Origin: a bacterium
GTDB lineage: Bacteria; Cyanobacteriota; Vampirovibrionia; Obscuribacterales; Obscuribacteraceae
Direction of reading: 5' to 3'
DNA: 12,303 bases
NCBI GenBank assembly: GCA_030431355.1
Contig: JAUIJG010000139.1
Coordinates: forward strand, 1 to 12,303
Below are positions 1 to 7,221 of this stretch, in pieces. A program made the translations under genes and the position numbers. A model generated the notes under the pieces. The model was not told where the DNA came from. It did no database searches and saw only the letters and a list, made by a program, of their open reading frames with translations. Position 1 is the first letter of the stretch; each line of letters opens with the position of its first letter.

Positions 1-23
1 AATAACAGCTATTGCTCAATGTA

Positions 24-1214
24 CTAGCTCAATCTAATTTTGTCTGCCCATCCATGAATCTGCCGCACCGCTTGCGCCACCATAGTGATGTCCCGCTCCT
101 GCATGTTAGACCAGAGTGGGAAGCTCACGACATTGTCGCTCAAGTTCTCGGTTAACGGAAGACTGTAACAGTCGGAGCCAATATTCTTCTGCCAATAATC
201 TTGCAAGTGGCATGGGATATGGTAGTAAGTTCGCATCTCAATACCTTCAGCCTCCAGAGCAAGAACAAGATGGTCTCGGCTCACCCCAAACTGCTCGGTA
301 TCTATCCGGCAAGACAGGTCTTTGTAGGTGCAGAGATCCGCATCGGCAATTTGCTGCCAATGTAGACCAGGAACATCAGCCAGGCTCTCCTTGAACAGTT
401 TAACAAGCTTGTTCCTATGCGCAATCGCCTCATCCAGATACTTCAGGCTATGAAGTCCGATGATGGCGCTGATCTCCGGCAAGCGTCCATTTAACCCGGG
501 AATTCTCTGATTATAGTCACCGATGTTTCCATACTCTCTTGCCCTACGCAACCGCTGGGCAAGGTAGTCATCATTGGTTGTTACGAGCCCACCTTCACCG
601 GTCACAAGCAGTTTGGTGGCGCTTGTGCTAAAGACCTCACAGACCCCATTGCCACCGACCACAGTGCCGTCCGCACGTGCTCCAAAAGCGTGGGCGGAAT
701 CGAAGATTAGCTTGACTCCGGCTTCGGTGGCTATCTTCTCCAAACCGCTACAGTCCGCCGGATTTCCAAAAACATGAACTCCGACAATTGCGCAGGTGTC
801 CTCTGTCAATGCTTCTTTTACTTTGTCGAGGTCAAGGTTCCAAGTCTTCGCATCTATATCAACAAAAACCGGCTTGAGATTGTTCCACTGAGCGCCCAGG
901 GTCGTAGCCATGAAGGTGAAGCTGGGCACAATCACTTCGCCTTTAAGCTCCAGAATGTTATGGATAAGAATTAGTCCTGTTGTGCAACTGGACAACGCTA
1001 CCGCGTGCTTAACGCCTGCGTATCCGGCGACTTCGCTCTCATACTCTTCCAGATACCTACCCTTCGTCAGACTGCCGGATTCGATGCAGTTTCTTACTTG
1101 AGCACTCAAGTCTTCGTAGGCACCAACGTATGAGCGCGCATTATGAAGTCGCTCCGGGAAAAGCTTGTATCCGCCCAGTATTGCTGGCTTTCTTATCGAT
1201 ATTTTATTCGCCAT
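24..1214 (-). CDS. DegT/DnrJ/EryC1/StrS-family PLP-dependent sugar aminotransferase
   Basis: The 396-residue length and sequence fit the DegT/DnrJ/EryC1/StrS family, cytoplasmic fold-type I PLP enzymes that transaminate keto groups of nucleotide-activated sugars, usually with glutamate as donor. Visible marks are the cofactor-pocket segment ALSSCTTG (about 73-80), the VPSFTFMAT segment (96-104), the DSAHAFG motif with Asp172 (172-178), and STSATKLL with Lys201 as the expected Schiff-base lysine, followed by GEGG (206-209). The ATG at 1214 is the only sensible start because the next Met is residue 102; its ribosome site is weak. It is divergent from the acyltransferase at 1332, and together they suggest an amino sugar for a surface glycan, as with PglE beside PglD. 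The exact substrate (4-keto-6-deoxy or 3-keto sugar) cannot be told. No dehydratase or epimerase partner lies in the window. Confidence 0.93.
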   Translation of the reverse strand: MANKISIRKPAILGGYKLFPERLHNARSYVGAYEDLSAQVRNCIESGSLTKGRYLEEYESEVAGYAGVKHAVALSSCTTGLILIHNILELKGEVIVPSFTFMATTLGAQWNNLKPVFVDIDAKTWNLDLDKVKEALTEDTCAIVGVHVFGNPADCSGLEKIATEAGVKLIFDSAHAFGARADGTVVGGNGVCEVFSTSATKLLVTGEGGLVTTNDDYLAQRLRRAREYGNIGDYNQRIPGLNGRLPEISAIIGLHSLKYLDEAIAHRNKLVKLFKESLADVPGLHWQQIADADLCTYKDLSCRIDTEQFGVSRDHLVLALEAEGIEMRTYYHIPCHLQDYWQKNIGSDCYSLPLTENLSDNVVSFPLWSNMQERDITMVAQAVRQIHGWADKIRLS

Positions 1215-1331
1215 AGCCTATGGTTATGTCAAAAGAATCAAATTCTCAAAAAACTGGAGTTTGAAAGTGGTATTTTACTGGTCTACTGGGGCTATATGCT
1301 AAGCAAAAAACGGATTTGGTTCCACCTACAA

Positions 1332-1967
1332 ATGCAAGAAATTTTGATATACGGAGCAGGCGGACACGCAAAAGTGGTGATTGACACTGTTTTGCGGGAA
1401 GGTAAATATACTATCATCGGGCTGGTCGACGATGGAGAAGTAGCTCCTGCAGTGCTTGGATTCCAGGTCTTCAAAAGATTGGAAGACGTCCCCTCTAAAC
1501 CATCAAATTTCATCGTAGCCATTGGCGACAATAAGACCAGAAAACAAAAATTTGAGAAACTCAAAGAAGCCGGATGGAAACCAGCTACCATAGTCCATCC
1601 GACCGCTGTGATATCCGAGTTTGCTCGCATCGGCGAAGGCAGCTTGATCTGCTTAAAAGCCAATATCAATACCGATGCGCGGGTAGGAGACAACGTAATA
1701 ATCAATTCCGGAGCCAATGTAGAGCATGAATGCATTATCGGCTCCCATGTACACATTTCTACCGGAGTAAACCTGGCAGGACGATCTCGGGTTTGCGAGG
1801 GAGCCTTTGCAGGAATTTCATCAACCACTATTCCTGGAATAGAATTAGGCGAGTGGTCAACGGTTGCCGCAGGTGCTGTTGTAATCAAAGATGTTGCGCC
1901 ATCCGCAAGGGTGGCTGGTGTCCCGGCGAAACTGATGAGAAGCAAAGCGACACAGTCGCTGGGATGA
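1332..1967 (+). CDS. NeuD/PglD-family sugar O/N-acyltransferase
   Basis: This 211-residue protein matches the NeuD/PglD/VioB acyltransferases, which acetylate an amino sugar or sialic acid using acetyl-CoA. It opens with the nucleotide-sugar-binding start LIYGAGGHAKVV (5-16) and continues with GLVDD and IVAIGDN. From about residue 86 there is a left-handed beta-helix of imperfect hexapeptide repeats. EHEC at 131-134 carries His132, aligned with the catalytic His of Campylobacter PglD; the end is AGVPAKLM (195-202). The reading frame stays open up to 1143, but homology starts at the ATG at 1332. An ATG at 1296 would add 12 residues with no family support. No clear Shine-Dalgarno site precedes 1332. 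The glycosyltransferase follows after 13 bases, so the two genes are probably co-transcribed. The likely substrate is a UDP-amino sugar made by the divergent aminotransferase; this is an inference. Confidence 0.9.
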   Translation: MQEILIYGAGGHAKVVIDTVLREGKYTIIGLVDDGEVAPAVLGFQVFKRLEDVPSKPSNFIVAIGDNKTRKQKFEKLKEAGWKPATIVHPTAVISEFARIGEGSLICLKANINTDARVGDNVIINSGANVEHECIIGSHVHISTGVNLAGRSRVCEGAFAGISSTTIPGIELGEWSTVAAGAVVIKDVAPSARVAGVPAKLMRSKATQSLG

Positions 1968-1970
1968 GGT
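1966..1970 (+). promoter_or_regulatory. Shine-Dalgarno overlapping the upstream stop codon
   Basis: GAGGT overlaps the TGA stop of the acyltransferase and lies 10 bases before the ATG at 1981. This arrangement fits translational coupling of the acyltransferase and the glycosyltransferase fusion. The spacing is slightly long. Confidence 0.4.
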
Positions 1971-1980
1971 AAATCCAGAG

Positions 1981-4017
1981 ATGAAAGTTCTCCACCTGGC
2001 AGGTACGAATCGCGGTGCCACCTGGATGATGGAACAGCTCAAGGGATTGAAGGCGAGAGGACATGATGTTTGCGCCTATGTCTCCGGGGAAGGTCCGCTT
2101 ACGGAAAAACTGGAAACCGAGGGCATAGACTATCGGGTAGTGAACCTGAGCATGTTCTGGACCCTGAAAGAATCTCACCTTTTCGTACGCTGCATTTTCA
2201 ATCTCGCCTGGCAGATCTGGAAAGACAGATACGATGTTGTCCATGCCCATCTTTTCCCTACCATGGTTATATCTCGCCTGGCAGCCTGGATGGTGGACGC
2301 ACCTATCAGAATCTCAATGATTCCCGGACCGTTTTATGCAGAAGCCGAGATACCGACTCTCATCGAAAAATCTACGGTCTGGATGGATACCAGAATAATC
2401 GCTTCCTGTGAATACACAAGAACAATATACAAAGAGCTTGGAACACCGGCTTCCAAAATAGAGCTTGTTTATTACGGTGCCGACGAAGAGAAATTCAAGC
2501 CCGAAGAACTGGATAAAGAAGCTGAAAAGAGAAAGTTATTGGCGGAACTCGGTCTTAACGAGGGTACGCAGCTGGTCGGCCTCGTTGCTTATTTCTACCA
2601 GAAGCAATGCGAATCACGTTTTGTGCCCGACTCCATTTGGGGACAGTCTATAAAAAACCACGAGACCGTGGTGAATGCAGTGGCATCCGTAGTATCAGCA
2701 TGCCCTGATGCGCACTTTGTTTTTGTCGGCGATGGATGGGGTGAAGAAGGCGAGAAGTATCGCCAGAGCATTATTGAAGATGTGAAGGAAAGAGGTCTAT
2801 CGAAGCATGTTTCTTTCCTCGGACACAGAGACGATATCCCAGCTTTGTTGTCGACCTTCGATGTATCCCTGCAATGCTCTTTGAATGAAAATCTTGGCGG
2901 AACTATAGAAAGCTTACTTATGGAACGCCCGATGGTAGGCTCCAGAATTGGTGGCATAGTCGATTCGATAAGACATGAGGAGACGGGTCTTCTTATAGAG
3001 CCCAAAGATTCTGAGAACCTGGCAGCTTCTATTATTCGATTGTTGGAGGACCGAAACTTTGCCATGAAGCTGGCCAAGAACGGTCGTCGGTTAATGATGG
3101 AACAATTTTCCCTGAACAAAACAGTAAAAGATCTCGATGAAATATACGAGCGCTGCTCAAAAGATCGCTCAACTTCCTCTGCCGGTTACCGTTGGTATGT
3201 TATTCCTTTCAGGTTGGTAGCGGCGCTCTGGTGGATTTACTCCGTCGTGATGCTAATCTGCGATGATGAAATCAAAAGAACATTGCGCTCATACGACGAC
3301 GAGCTAAAACGAACTTTGCAGGCATCCCAGAGAAGAGTCGACGTTTTCGCGCAATGCCGTTCATTGACCCAAGAGAAAGAGAACTGGCTTCGTTTTTATT
3401 TTGATCTGTTCAAGAAAATTGCCTGGGAAAGCATAGTTTATGCCTGTTGCAAAATCAGAAGATTCTTCTATCTTTCGGTCAAGCGACTCGGCGATATAGT
3501 CGCATCTTCGGTGCTATTGATAGCAAGTTTGCCATTATTTCTGGTACTGCTGATAACGAACAGTATCAAAGCAACCACGACTTTTAACAAGCATACGGTC
3601 CTTGGTGCCCACAACCGTCCCTTCACTCAGTATTCACTAAATATGGAGTCACAAGTAGGCACAGGAAAGAACTTGCTCCGTTCACTGTTTTCAAAACTAC
3701 AGTTTTTGCCCGTATTTTGGAATATCTTTCTAGGAGATATGAGCCTGGTCGGTCCAAGACCTCGCAGCACCGATGGGTTTGATAGCGAAGACCCGGACAA
3801 CTATTCGGAGCGCTGGAGTATGGCACCAGGGCTTACCGGCTGGAGCCAACTCAACAAAAAGAAATTGCAATCCCCAAAAGAATTGAATGGACATGACTTC
3901 CTATATATTGCCCACTCAGGGTTGATACTTGATACCAAGATTCTGCTCAAAAGCAGTTTGCTGGCAGCCCAAAAGGTCCTGGTTCGAAACCAGGAATTGA
4001 ATACATTCGTTGAATGA
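1981..4017 (+). CDS. GT4 glycosyltransferase fused to a degenerate PglC-like phosphoglycosyl transferase domain
   Basis: This 678-residue protein is a fusion. Residues 1-395 are a GT-B, family 4 retaining glycosyltransferase: DVVHAHLFP (85-93), a C-terminal Rossmann half starting near 198, FVGDGW (248-253), and the donor-binding segment around Glu303 and Glu310. A hydrophobic helix (about 406-427) and a charged linker follow. Residues 501-678 match bacterial sugar transferases (monotopic phosphoglycosyl transferases such as PglC and WcaJ): KRLGD (501-505), a re-entrant helix with Pro518, GDMSLVGPRP (585-594) and APGLTGWSQLN (615-625). The catalytic Asp-Glu expected just before LP (576-577) is Gln574-Phe575, and the KFRSM motif reads YSLNM. 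The C-domain is therefore probably non-catalytic and may bind membrane or polyprenyl-linked substrate for the GT4 domain. Single GT4 enzymes have about 370-400 residues and single PGTs about 200, so the length fits a fusion. It sits 13 bases after the acyltransferase. Confidence 0.9.
   Translation: MKVLHLAGTNRGATWMMEQLKGLKARGHDVCAYVSGEGPLTEKLETEGIDYRVVNLSMFWTLKESHLFVRCIFNLAWQIWKDRYDVVHAHLFPTMVISRLAAWMVDAPIRISMIPGPFYAEAEIPTLIEKSTVWMDTRIIASCEYTRTIYKELGTPASKIELVYYGADEEKFKPEELDKEAEKRKLLAELGLNEGTQLVGLVAYFYQKQCESRFVPDSIWGQSIKNHETVVNAVASVVSACPDAHFVFVGDGWGEEGEKYRQSIIEDVKERGLSKHVSFLGHRDDIPALLSTFDVSLQCSLNENLGGTIESLLMERPMVGSRIGGIVDSIRHEETGLLIEPKDSENLAASIIRLLEDRNFAMKLAKNGRRLMMEQFSLNKTVKDLDEIYERCSKDRSTSSAGYRWYVIPFRLVAALWWIYSVVMLICDDEIKRTLRSYDDELKRTLQASQRRVDVFAQCRSLTQEKENWLRFYFDLFKKIAWESIVYACCKIRRFFYLSVKRLGDIVASSVLLIASLPLFLVLLITNSIKATTTFNKHTVLGAHNRPFTQYSLNMESQVGTGKNLLRSLFSKLQFLPVFWNIFLGDMSLVGPRPRSTDGFDSEDPDNYSERWSMAPGLTGWSQLNKKKLQSPKELNGHDFLYIAHSGLILDTKILLKSSLLAAQKVLVRNQELNTFVE
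3977..3995 (+). repeat. 7-bp stem-loop at the 3' end of the glycosyltransferase fusion
   Basis: TCCTGGT (3977-3983) and ACCAGGA (3989-3995) form a perfect stem around the loop TCGAA. It lies inside the last codons of the fusion gene. No T-run follows, so it is not a standard intrinsic terminator. The inner part resembles a tRNA T-arm by chance (see rejected items). It could protect the mRNA 3' end; that is speculation. Confidence 0.35.
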
Positions 4018-4070
4018 ACTCAAAATTCCAGAGGCATCGCCGCAAAACATTCGTGCTATGAAAATGTATT

Positions 4071-4262
4071 ATGAAAGTACAGCATAGACGAAATATTTTA
4101 CTCTTAACCTTAGCCGTGTTAGCCTCGCTTTGCTTCGTGTTCGGCTCCAGTACATTTGCGCCTCGCAACATTACTGGAAAAGAAGCGGTCGAACCACTTG
4201 CGCCTTCGATACCACCGATTGAAGAAGCCAAGGCACCCCAACTGCGAAATCAGCAGCAGTAA
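4071..4262 (+). CDS. Small membrane-anchored or secreted hypothetical protein (63 aa)
   Basis: I do not recognise this protein. It has a basic N-terminus (MKVQHRRN), one hydrophobic stretch (LLLTLAVLASLCFVFG, about 10-25) and a polar, proline- and glutamate-containing tail ending in QQQ. This is the layout of a signal peptide or a single-pass anchor with a short exposed tail. A Cys at 21 sits inside the hydrophobic run and lacks a good lipobox. It fills most of the 287-base gap between the glycosyltransferase fusion and the convergent histidine kinase, on the fusion's strand, starting 53 bases after its stop. No Shine-Dalgarno site precedes the ATG and no promoter is clear. The signal-peptide shape argues for a real gene; the short length and missing ribosome site argue against. 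It could also be a chance frame. Confidence 0.45.
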   Translation: MKVQHRRNILLLTLAVLASLCFVFGSSTFAPRNITGKEAVEPLAPSIPPIEEAKAPQLRNQQQ

Positions 4263-4304
4263 ATTCTAGCGGGACAAGATGACAAAAACGCGCGGTATAG
4301 AATT

Positions 4305-5660
4305 CTATGCATCTTCTTCTTTTTCTACCTGTGGAAACTTCAGATAGAAACAAGCACCATTGGCATGATGATCGTCGAACCAAATTTCGCCTTCATGAGC
4401 CGAAATAACTTTCCGCACAATGCTAAGACCCAGACCAGTCCCGGGCTTCTCGCTCTCTAATCTTTTGAACATGCCAAACACCTGATTCGGGTCAGCGCCC
4501 TGAAGCCCAACTCCATTGTCTTCAACTTTTACAATCACAGAGCCGGACTGATCGTCTTCTTCAATGGAAAACATGACCTCCGGATCAGCATCAGATTTAT
4601 ACTTGATGGAATTCTCGATAAGATTTTGAATTGATAGCTGAAGCAGTTCCCTATCGCCTCTTATCCGGGCAGAACCCTGGACATCAACACTAGCACCGCT
4701 TTCCTCTATGACAAAGTTCATGGAGGCGATCACGGTTTCAATTAGTTTCGGCAAATCGATAATCTCAAATTGCATCGCCTCTTTTCGGACGCCACTGAAT
4801 TTTAGTACGGCGTCGATTCTATTCAAGGAATCCCTGGCTGACTTGGTGATTGTTTCCAGCATGAAGACACCATCTTTATCCAGTTTGTCCGCATACTCTT
4901 CAGCCACCAGTTCCGCATAGGTGCCCATCACACGCACCGGCTCTTTCAAGTCGTGAGCGGCGACCCAGGAGTATTGTTCAAGACTCTCATTCTTCTCCTC
5001 AAGCTCTCTGTTCAAGCGCAATACATGGGACTGGTAGGAGTTCATTTTATCCAGCTGAATGACAATGAATATCTTGAGGGCGGCAATCAGGACCCAGAGG
5101 ACCATAGATAAAAACAAGTAGAAATTGATTGTCTCTCGAAACTTAAAAGTAATGTTGGAGCTGCGGATATCCAAGATCGCTTCTTGTTCTGCGATCATCT
5201 GGGAAAGAATGGTCCGAATCTCCTCCATGTAGTGCATTCCCACATCCGTGTTCACAACAGCCACCGAGGCATCGAAACTCTTATCCCGCAAGGCTATAGT
5301 CTGACTCATTTCCGCATACTTCTTTGGAATCAGCTCTTCCAGACGCTTGAGCCGGGCTATATCTCTTCCTGACTGACAGATTTCTCTCAACTCATGCAGG
5401 GACTCTTCTACATCAACCTTTGAACTGTTGAAAGGCTCGAGATACTCGGCTTTACCTTTCAGCAAGTAGCCCCTCTGACCAGTCTCGCCATCTTTGATAG
5501 CGGACTCCAGTTGCTCCATCAGATTGACTCTTTCACTGGTTCTCTTAAACTGGTCAGAAAGCTCGATTTGCCCTTCGATACTCTGAAAAGCCACATATAT
5601 GCTTATGGATATAAGGATTGTGGTGATAATAAAGGTTGTTACCGTTGCTCTCTTTATCAT
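4305..5660 (-). CDS. CHASE3-domain sensor histidine kinase (orphan)
   Basis: This is a 451-residue membrane sensor kinase that should autophosphorylate on His and pass phosphate to a response regulator. Domains in order: TM1 (about 7-25); an extracytoplasmic all-helical CHASE3-like sensor (about 30-175) with the diagnostic ETGQRGYLL (59-67); TM2 (about 179-201); a short coiled coil (210-230); HisKA with AAHDLKEPVR, phospho-acceptor His236; and an HATPase domain with N-box NLIEN (346-350), G1 box DNGVGL (381-386), an F-box region near MFKRLE, and GTGLG (407-411). The H-box style resembles phytochrome-type kinases. All catalytic boxes look intact, so it should be active. No response regulator lies on either side, so it is an orphan and its target is unknown. 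CHASE3 ligands are generally unknown. The ATG at 5660 has only a distant AGGT; TM1 starts immediately after it, supporting this start. Confidence 0.93.
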   Translation of the reverse strand: MIKRATVTTFIITTILISISIYVAFQSIEGQIELSDQFKRTSERVNLMEQLESAIKDGETGQRGYLLKGKAEYLEPFNSSKVDVEESLHELREICQSGRDIARLKRLEELIPKKYAEMSQTIALRDKSFDASVAVVNTDVGMHYMEEIRTILSQMIAEQEAILDIRSSNITFKFRETINFYLFLSMVLWVLIAALKIFIVIQLDKMNSYQSHVLRLNRELEEKNESLEQYSWVAAHDLKEPVRVMGTYAELVAEEYADKLDKDGVFMLETITKSARDSLNRIDAVLKFSGVRKEAMQFEIIDLPKLIETVIASMNFVIEESGASVDVQGSARIRGDRELLQLSIQNLIENSIKYKSDADPEVMFSIEEDDQSGSVIVKVEDNGVGLQGADPNQVFGMFKRLESEKPGTGLGLSIVRKVISAHEGEIWFDDHHANGACFYLKFPQVEKEEDA

Positions 5661-5844
5661 CGATTAATTGACCTACCCACGCTGCCCCAACGCCGTCCGG
5701 CACTGCACTATCTAGTCATTCGTAGCACACAAATTCATTTAGAAGACGAGAGTTCCGCTACAGAATAGATAAAATAAGTGATCTTAGAAAGCCTTGTAGA
5801 ATTAAATCAATCTACTCCAAGCAATTAAAAGGTTTACTAGCACC

Positions 5845-7221
5845 GTGAAACATAACTACAGAAGCCTTTTCGCAATTTCATTGCTTTTACTCTTGTCTAG
5901 TAGTTGCCGTCCGTCAGCCACCGAAACTGCCAACAAAGAAAGAGCAGAGAATGACAGGTCAGCCAAACGCTCCACGGTCAAACTGAGCGACAAGGAGAAT
6001 GCCCTAGCCAAGCAATTGGCAATTTCCTCCGAAGCATTGAAAATAATCAAAGAGAAGGTTGACTCCCAATTCTTTAAGGTCAAAATGGCAGAGCATGGCA
6101 AGTGGACACTTGAGGATAAAGAACTGCCCGCATCCATGAGGTGGACAGAAGAAAATTTCAAGCTGGTAAGAGAAGCAAAGAACAAATATCCTGAGTTGAA
6201 ACCGGTAATTGACTGGCAATTCAGCAAAATGCCTTTTCTCAAATCAAACGCTGACCTAGAAAAGTTGGGTGCGTATAAAGCTGCATTTTCAGATGACCCC
6301 GAAGAGATTAAGTATGCTAAAAAGCTAAAAGAATTCAAGCCTTACGTGGCCGCTGACTTCAACAAAAATGGTTCGAATGCACTCAAAGCTCTAACAAAAA
6401 ATTCTTACTATGATGACTCGGTGACAGCCAAGCATGTTTATGAAGCACTGAGGACGAAGTACGGTGAAAACAAACTATCGCCAGAAGATAATTGCATAGA
6501 AACCATCGGATTCTATTTGCCCTTGCAAAATTTCGGTATCCTTCCTTTCAAAGAAGAAAGTGAAACAATTGAAGAGCTGCAAGACGAAATTAAAAGCTAT
6601 GGCTTAACTGTATATGGTGCGAATAGATCCAAAGTCTATGAAGTTTCTGAAATCGGAGAGGGACCAAAATCCCTGGGTACTGGCAAGAATCACGATATTA
6701 GAGGATTCATTCGTGATATGGATAGAACCGTGGAGTTCGACCCATCAAGTTTCAACAAAGACAAGTTTCGCCCAGTGATCTTCCAGGACTTTTACCTCTC
6801 TCCCGGAGTCTCTGTCAAAAAGATATCTAAAACCAAATGGCTTTTACAGTGCCCTGATAGAACCGTCTATTCCTCAAAAAAGCGAATAGTGGTGATAGCG
6901 AAGAATATGAAACCATCAGAATATATTCGGCTGGTGGGCACAGATGCTACGAAATACAGTATCAGCAATGCTCAACTGGTAAAGCAGATCAGCATCTGGG
7001 ACAACAGATTCGGAGTCCGTTTAATTTCCGCCAGCAATAAAAATATTGTATTCAAGTACAAGAGTTGTCCAGAAGATATAGACTCATTTATTACAGAGCT
7101 GTTTTTGATAAGTCCAGATTCTGTGGGTTTATCACCGGATCTGAAAGACTCCGCGCTCAAGGCACGCGCATTTGCCCAGAGCTTAGCTGAAGGATCTTCA
7201 GTAGTATTGCGGTGGAATTAG
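5845..7221 (+). CDS. Probable lipoprotein with a DUF4253-like C-terminal domain
   Basis: The 458-residue protein starts with a GTG codon, a basic N-terminus and a hydrophobic run ending LLLLLSSSC, so Cys21 is a candidate lipidated residue. The lipobox is imperfect (Ser at -3, Leu at -4), and ordinary secretion is an alternative. Residues 22-220 are charged and helical with no recognised domain. Residues about 376-458 resemble DUF4253: the pattern QISIWDNRFG (381-390), then SPDSVG (423-428), LAEG and a terminal VVLRWN in place of the family's usual LWWD. I assign this from memory of the family pattern; its function is not known. AAGG lies 12 bases before the GTG, rather far. The 3' end overlaps the convergent WG-repeat gene by 24 bases. 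It is divergent from the histidine kinase across 184 bases in which I see no clear promoter. Confidence 0.78.
   Translation: MKHNYRSLFAISLLLLLSSSCRPSATETANKERAENDRSAKRSTVKLSDKENALAKQLAISSEALKIIKEKVDSQFFKVKMAEHGKWTLEDKELPASMRWTEENFKLVREAKNKYPELKPVIDWQFSKMPFLKSNADLEKLGAYKAAFSDDPEEIKYAKKLKEFKPYVAADFNKNGSNALKALTKNSYYDDSVTAKHVYEALRTKYGENKLSPEDNCIETIGFYLPLQNFGILPFKEESETIEELQDEIKSYGLTVYGANRSKVYEVSEIGEGPKSLGTGKNHDIRGFIRDMDRTVEFDPSSFNKDKFRPVIFQDFYLSPGVSVKKISKTKWLLQCPDRTVYSSKKRIVVIAKNMKPSEYIRLVGTDATKYSISNAQLVKQISIWDNRFGVRLISASNKNIVFKYKSCPEDIDSFITELFLISPDSVGLSPDLKDSALKARAFAQSLAEGSSVVLRWN

Noticed and set aside
1204..1232. Perfect TTGACA (-35) on the minus strand at 1227-1232, just upstream of the aminotransferase.
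   Set aside because: A -10 at the right distance (GAATAA) would fall inside the first codons, so transcription would begin after the only usable start codon.
1143..1331. N-terminal extension of the acyltransferase by 63 residues.
   Set aside because: The family begins at the LIYGAGGHA motif just after Met at 1332, and the extension would overlap the aminotransferase gene on the other strand.
1292..1945. Long open frame on the minus strand inside the acyltransferase (217 codons).
   Set aside because: It is antisense to a clear NeuD-family gene and has no recognisable protein features; its openness follows from the codon pattern of the real gene.
2202..2284. The 13-mer TCTCGCCTGGCAG occurs twice about 70 bases apart in the GT4 region.
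   Set aside because: The two copies are read in ordinary coding context with no further copies; it is too short to call a repeat element.
3978..3994. CCTGG-TTCGAAA-CCAGG looks exactly like a tRNA T-arm.
   Set aside because: No matching acceptor stem, D-arm or proper anticodon arm lies around it on either strand, and the bases are codons of the intact fusion gene. Treated as a chance stem-loop; no integrase or direct repeat suggests an attachment site.
3947..4231. 94-codon minus-strand frame covering the gap after the fusion gene.
   Set aside because: It overlaps the end of the fusion gene and the small signal-peptide frame, lacks domain features, and its C-terminus simply reads the T-arm-like stem.
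4297..4308. 12-base palindrome ATAGAATTCTAT at the kinase stop codon, considered as a bidirectional terminator.
   Set aside because: It has no loop, is AT-rich and is not followed by a T-run on either strand.
5856..6338. 160-codon minus-strand frame inside the lipoprotein gene.
   Set aside because: Its low-complexity Ser/Leu-rich product mirrors the Lys/Glu-rich sense codons; the sense frame has a signal peptide and a domain match.
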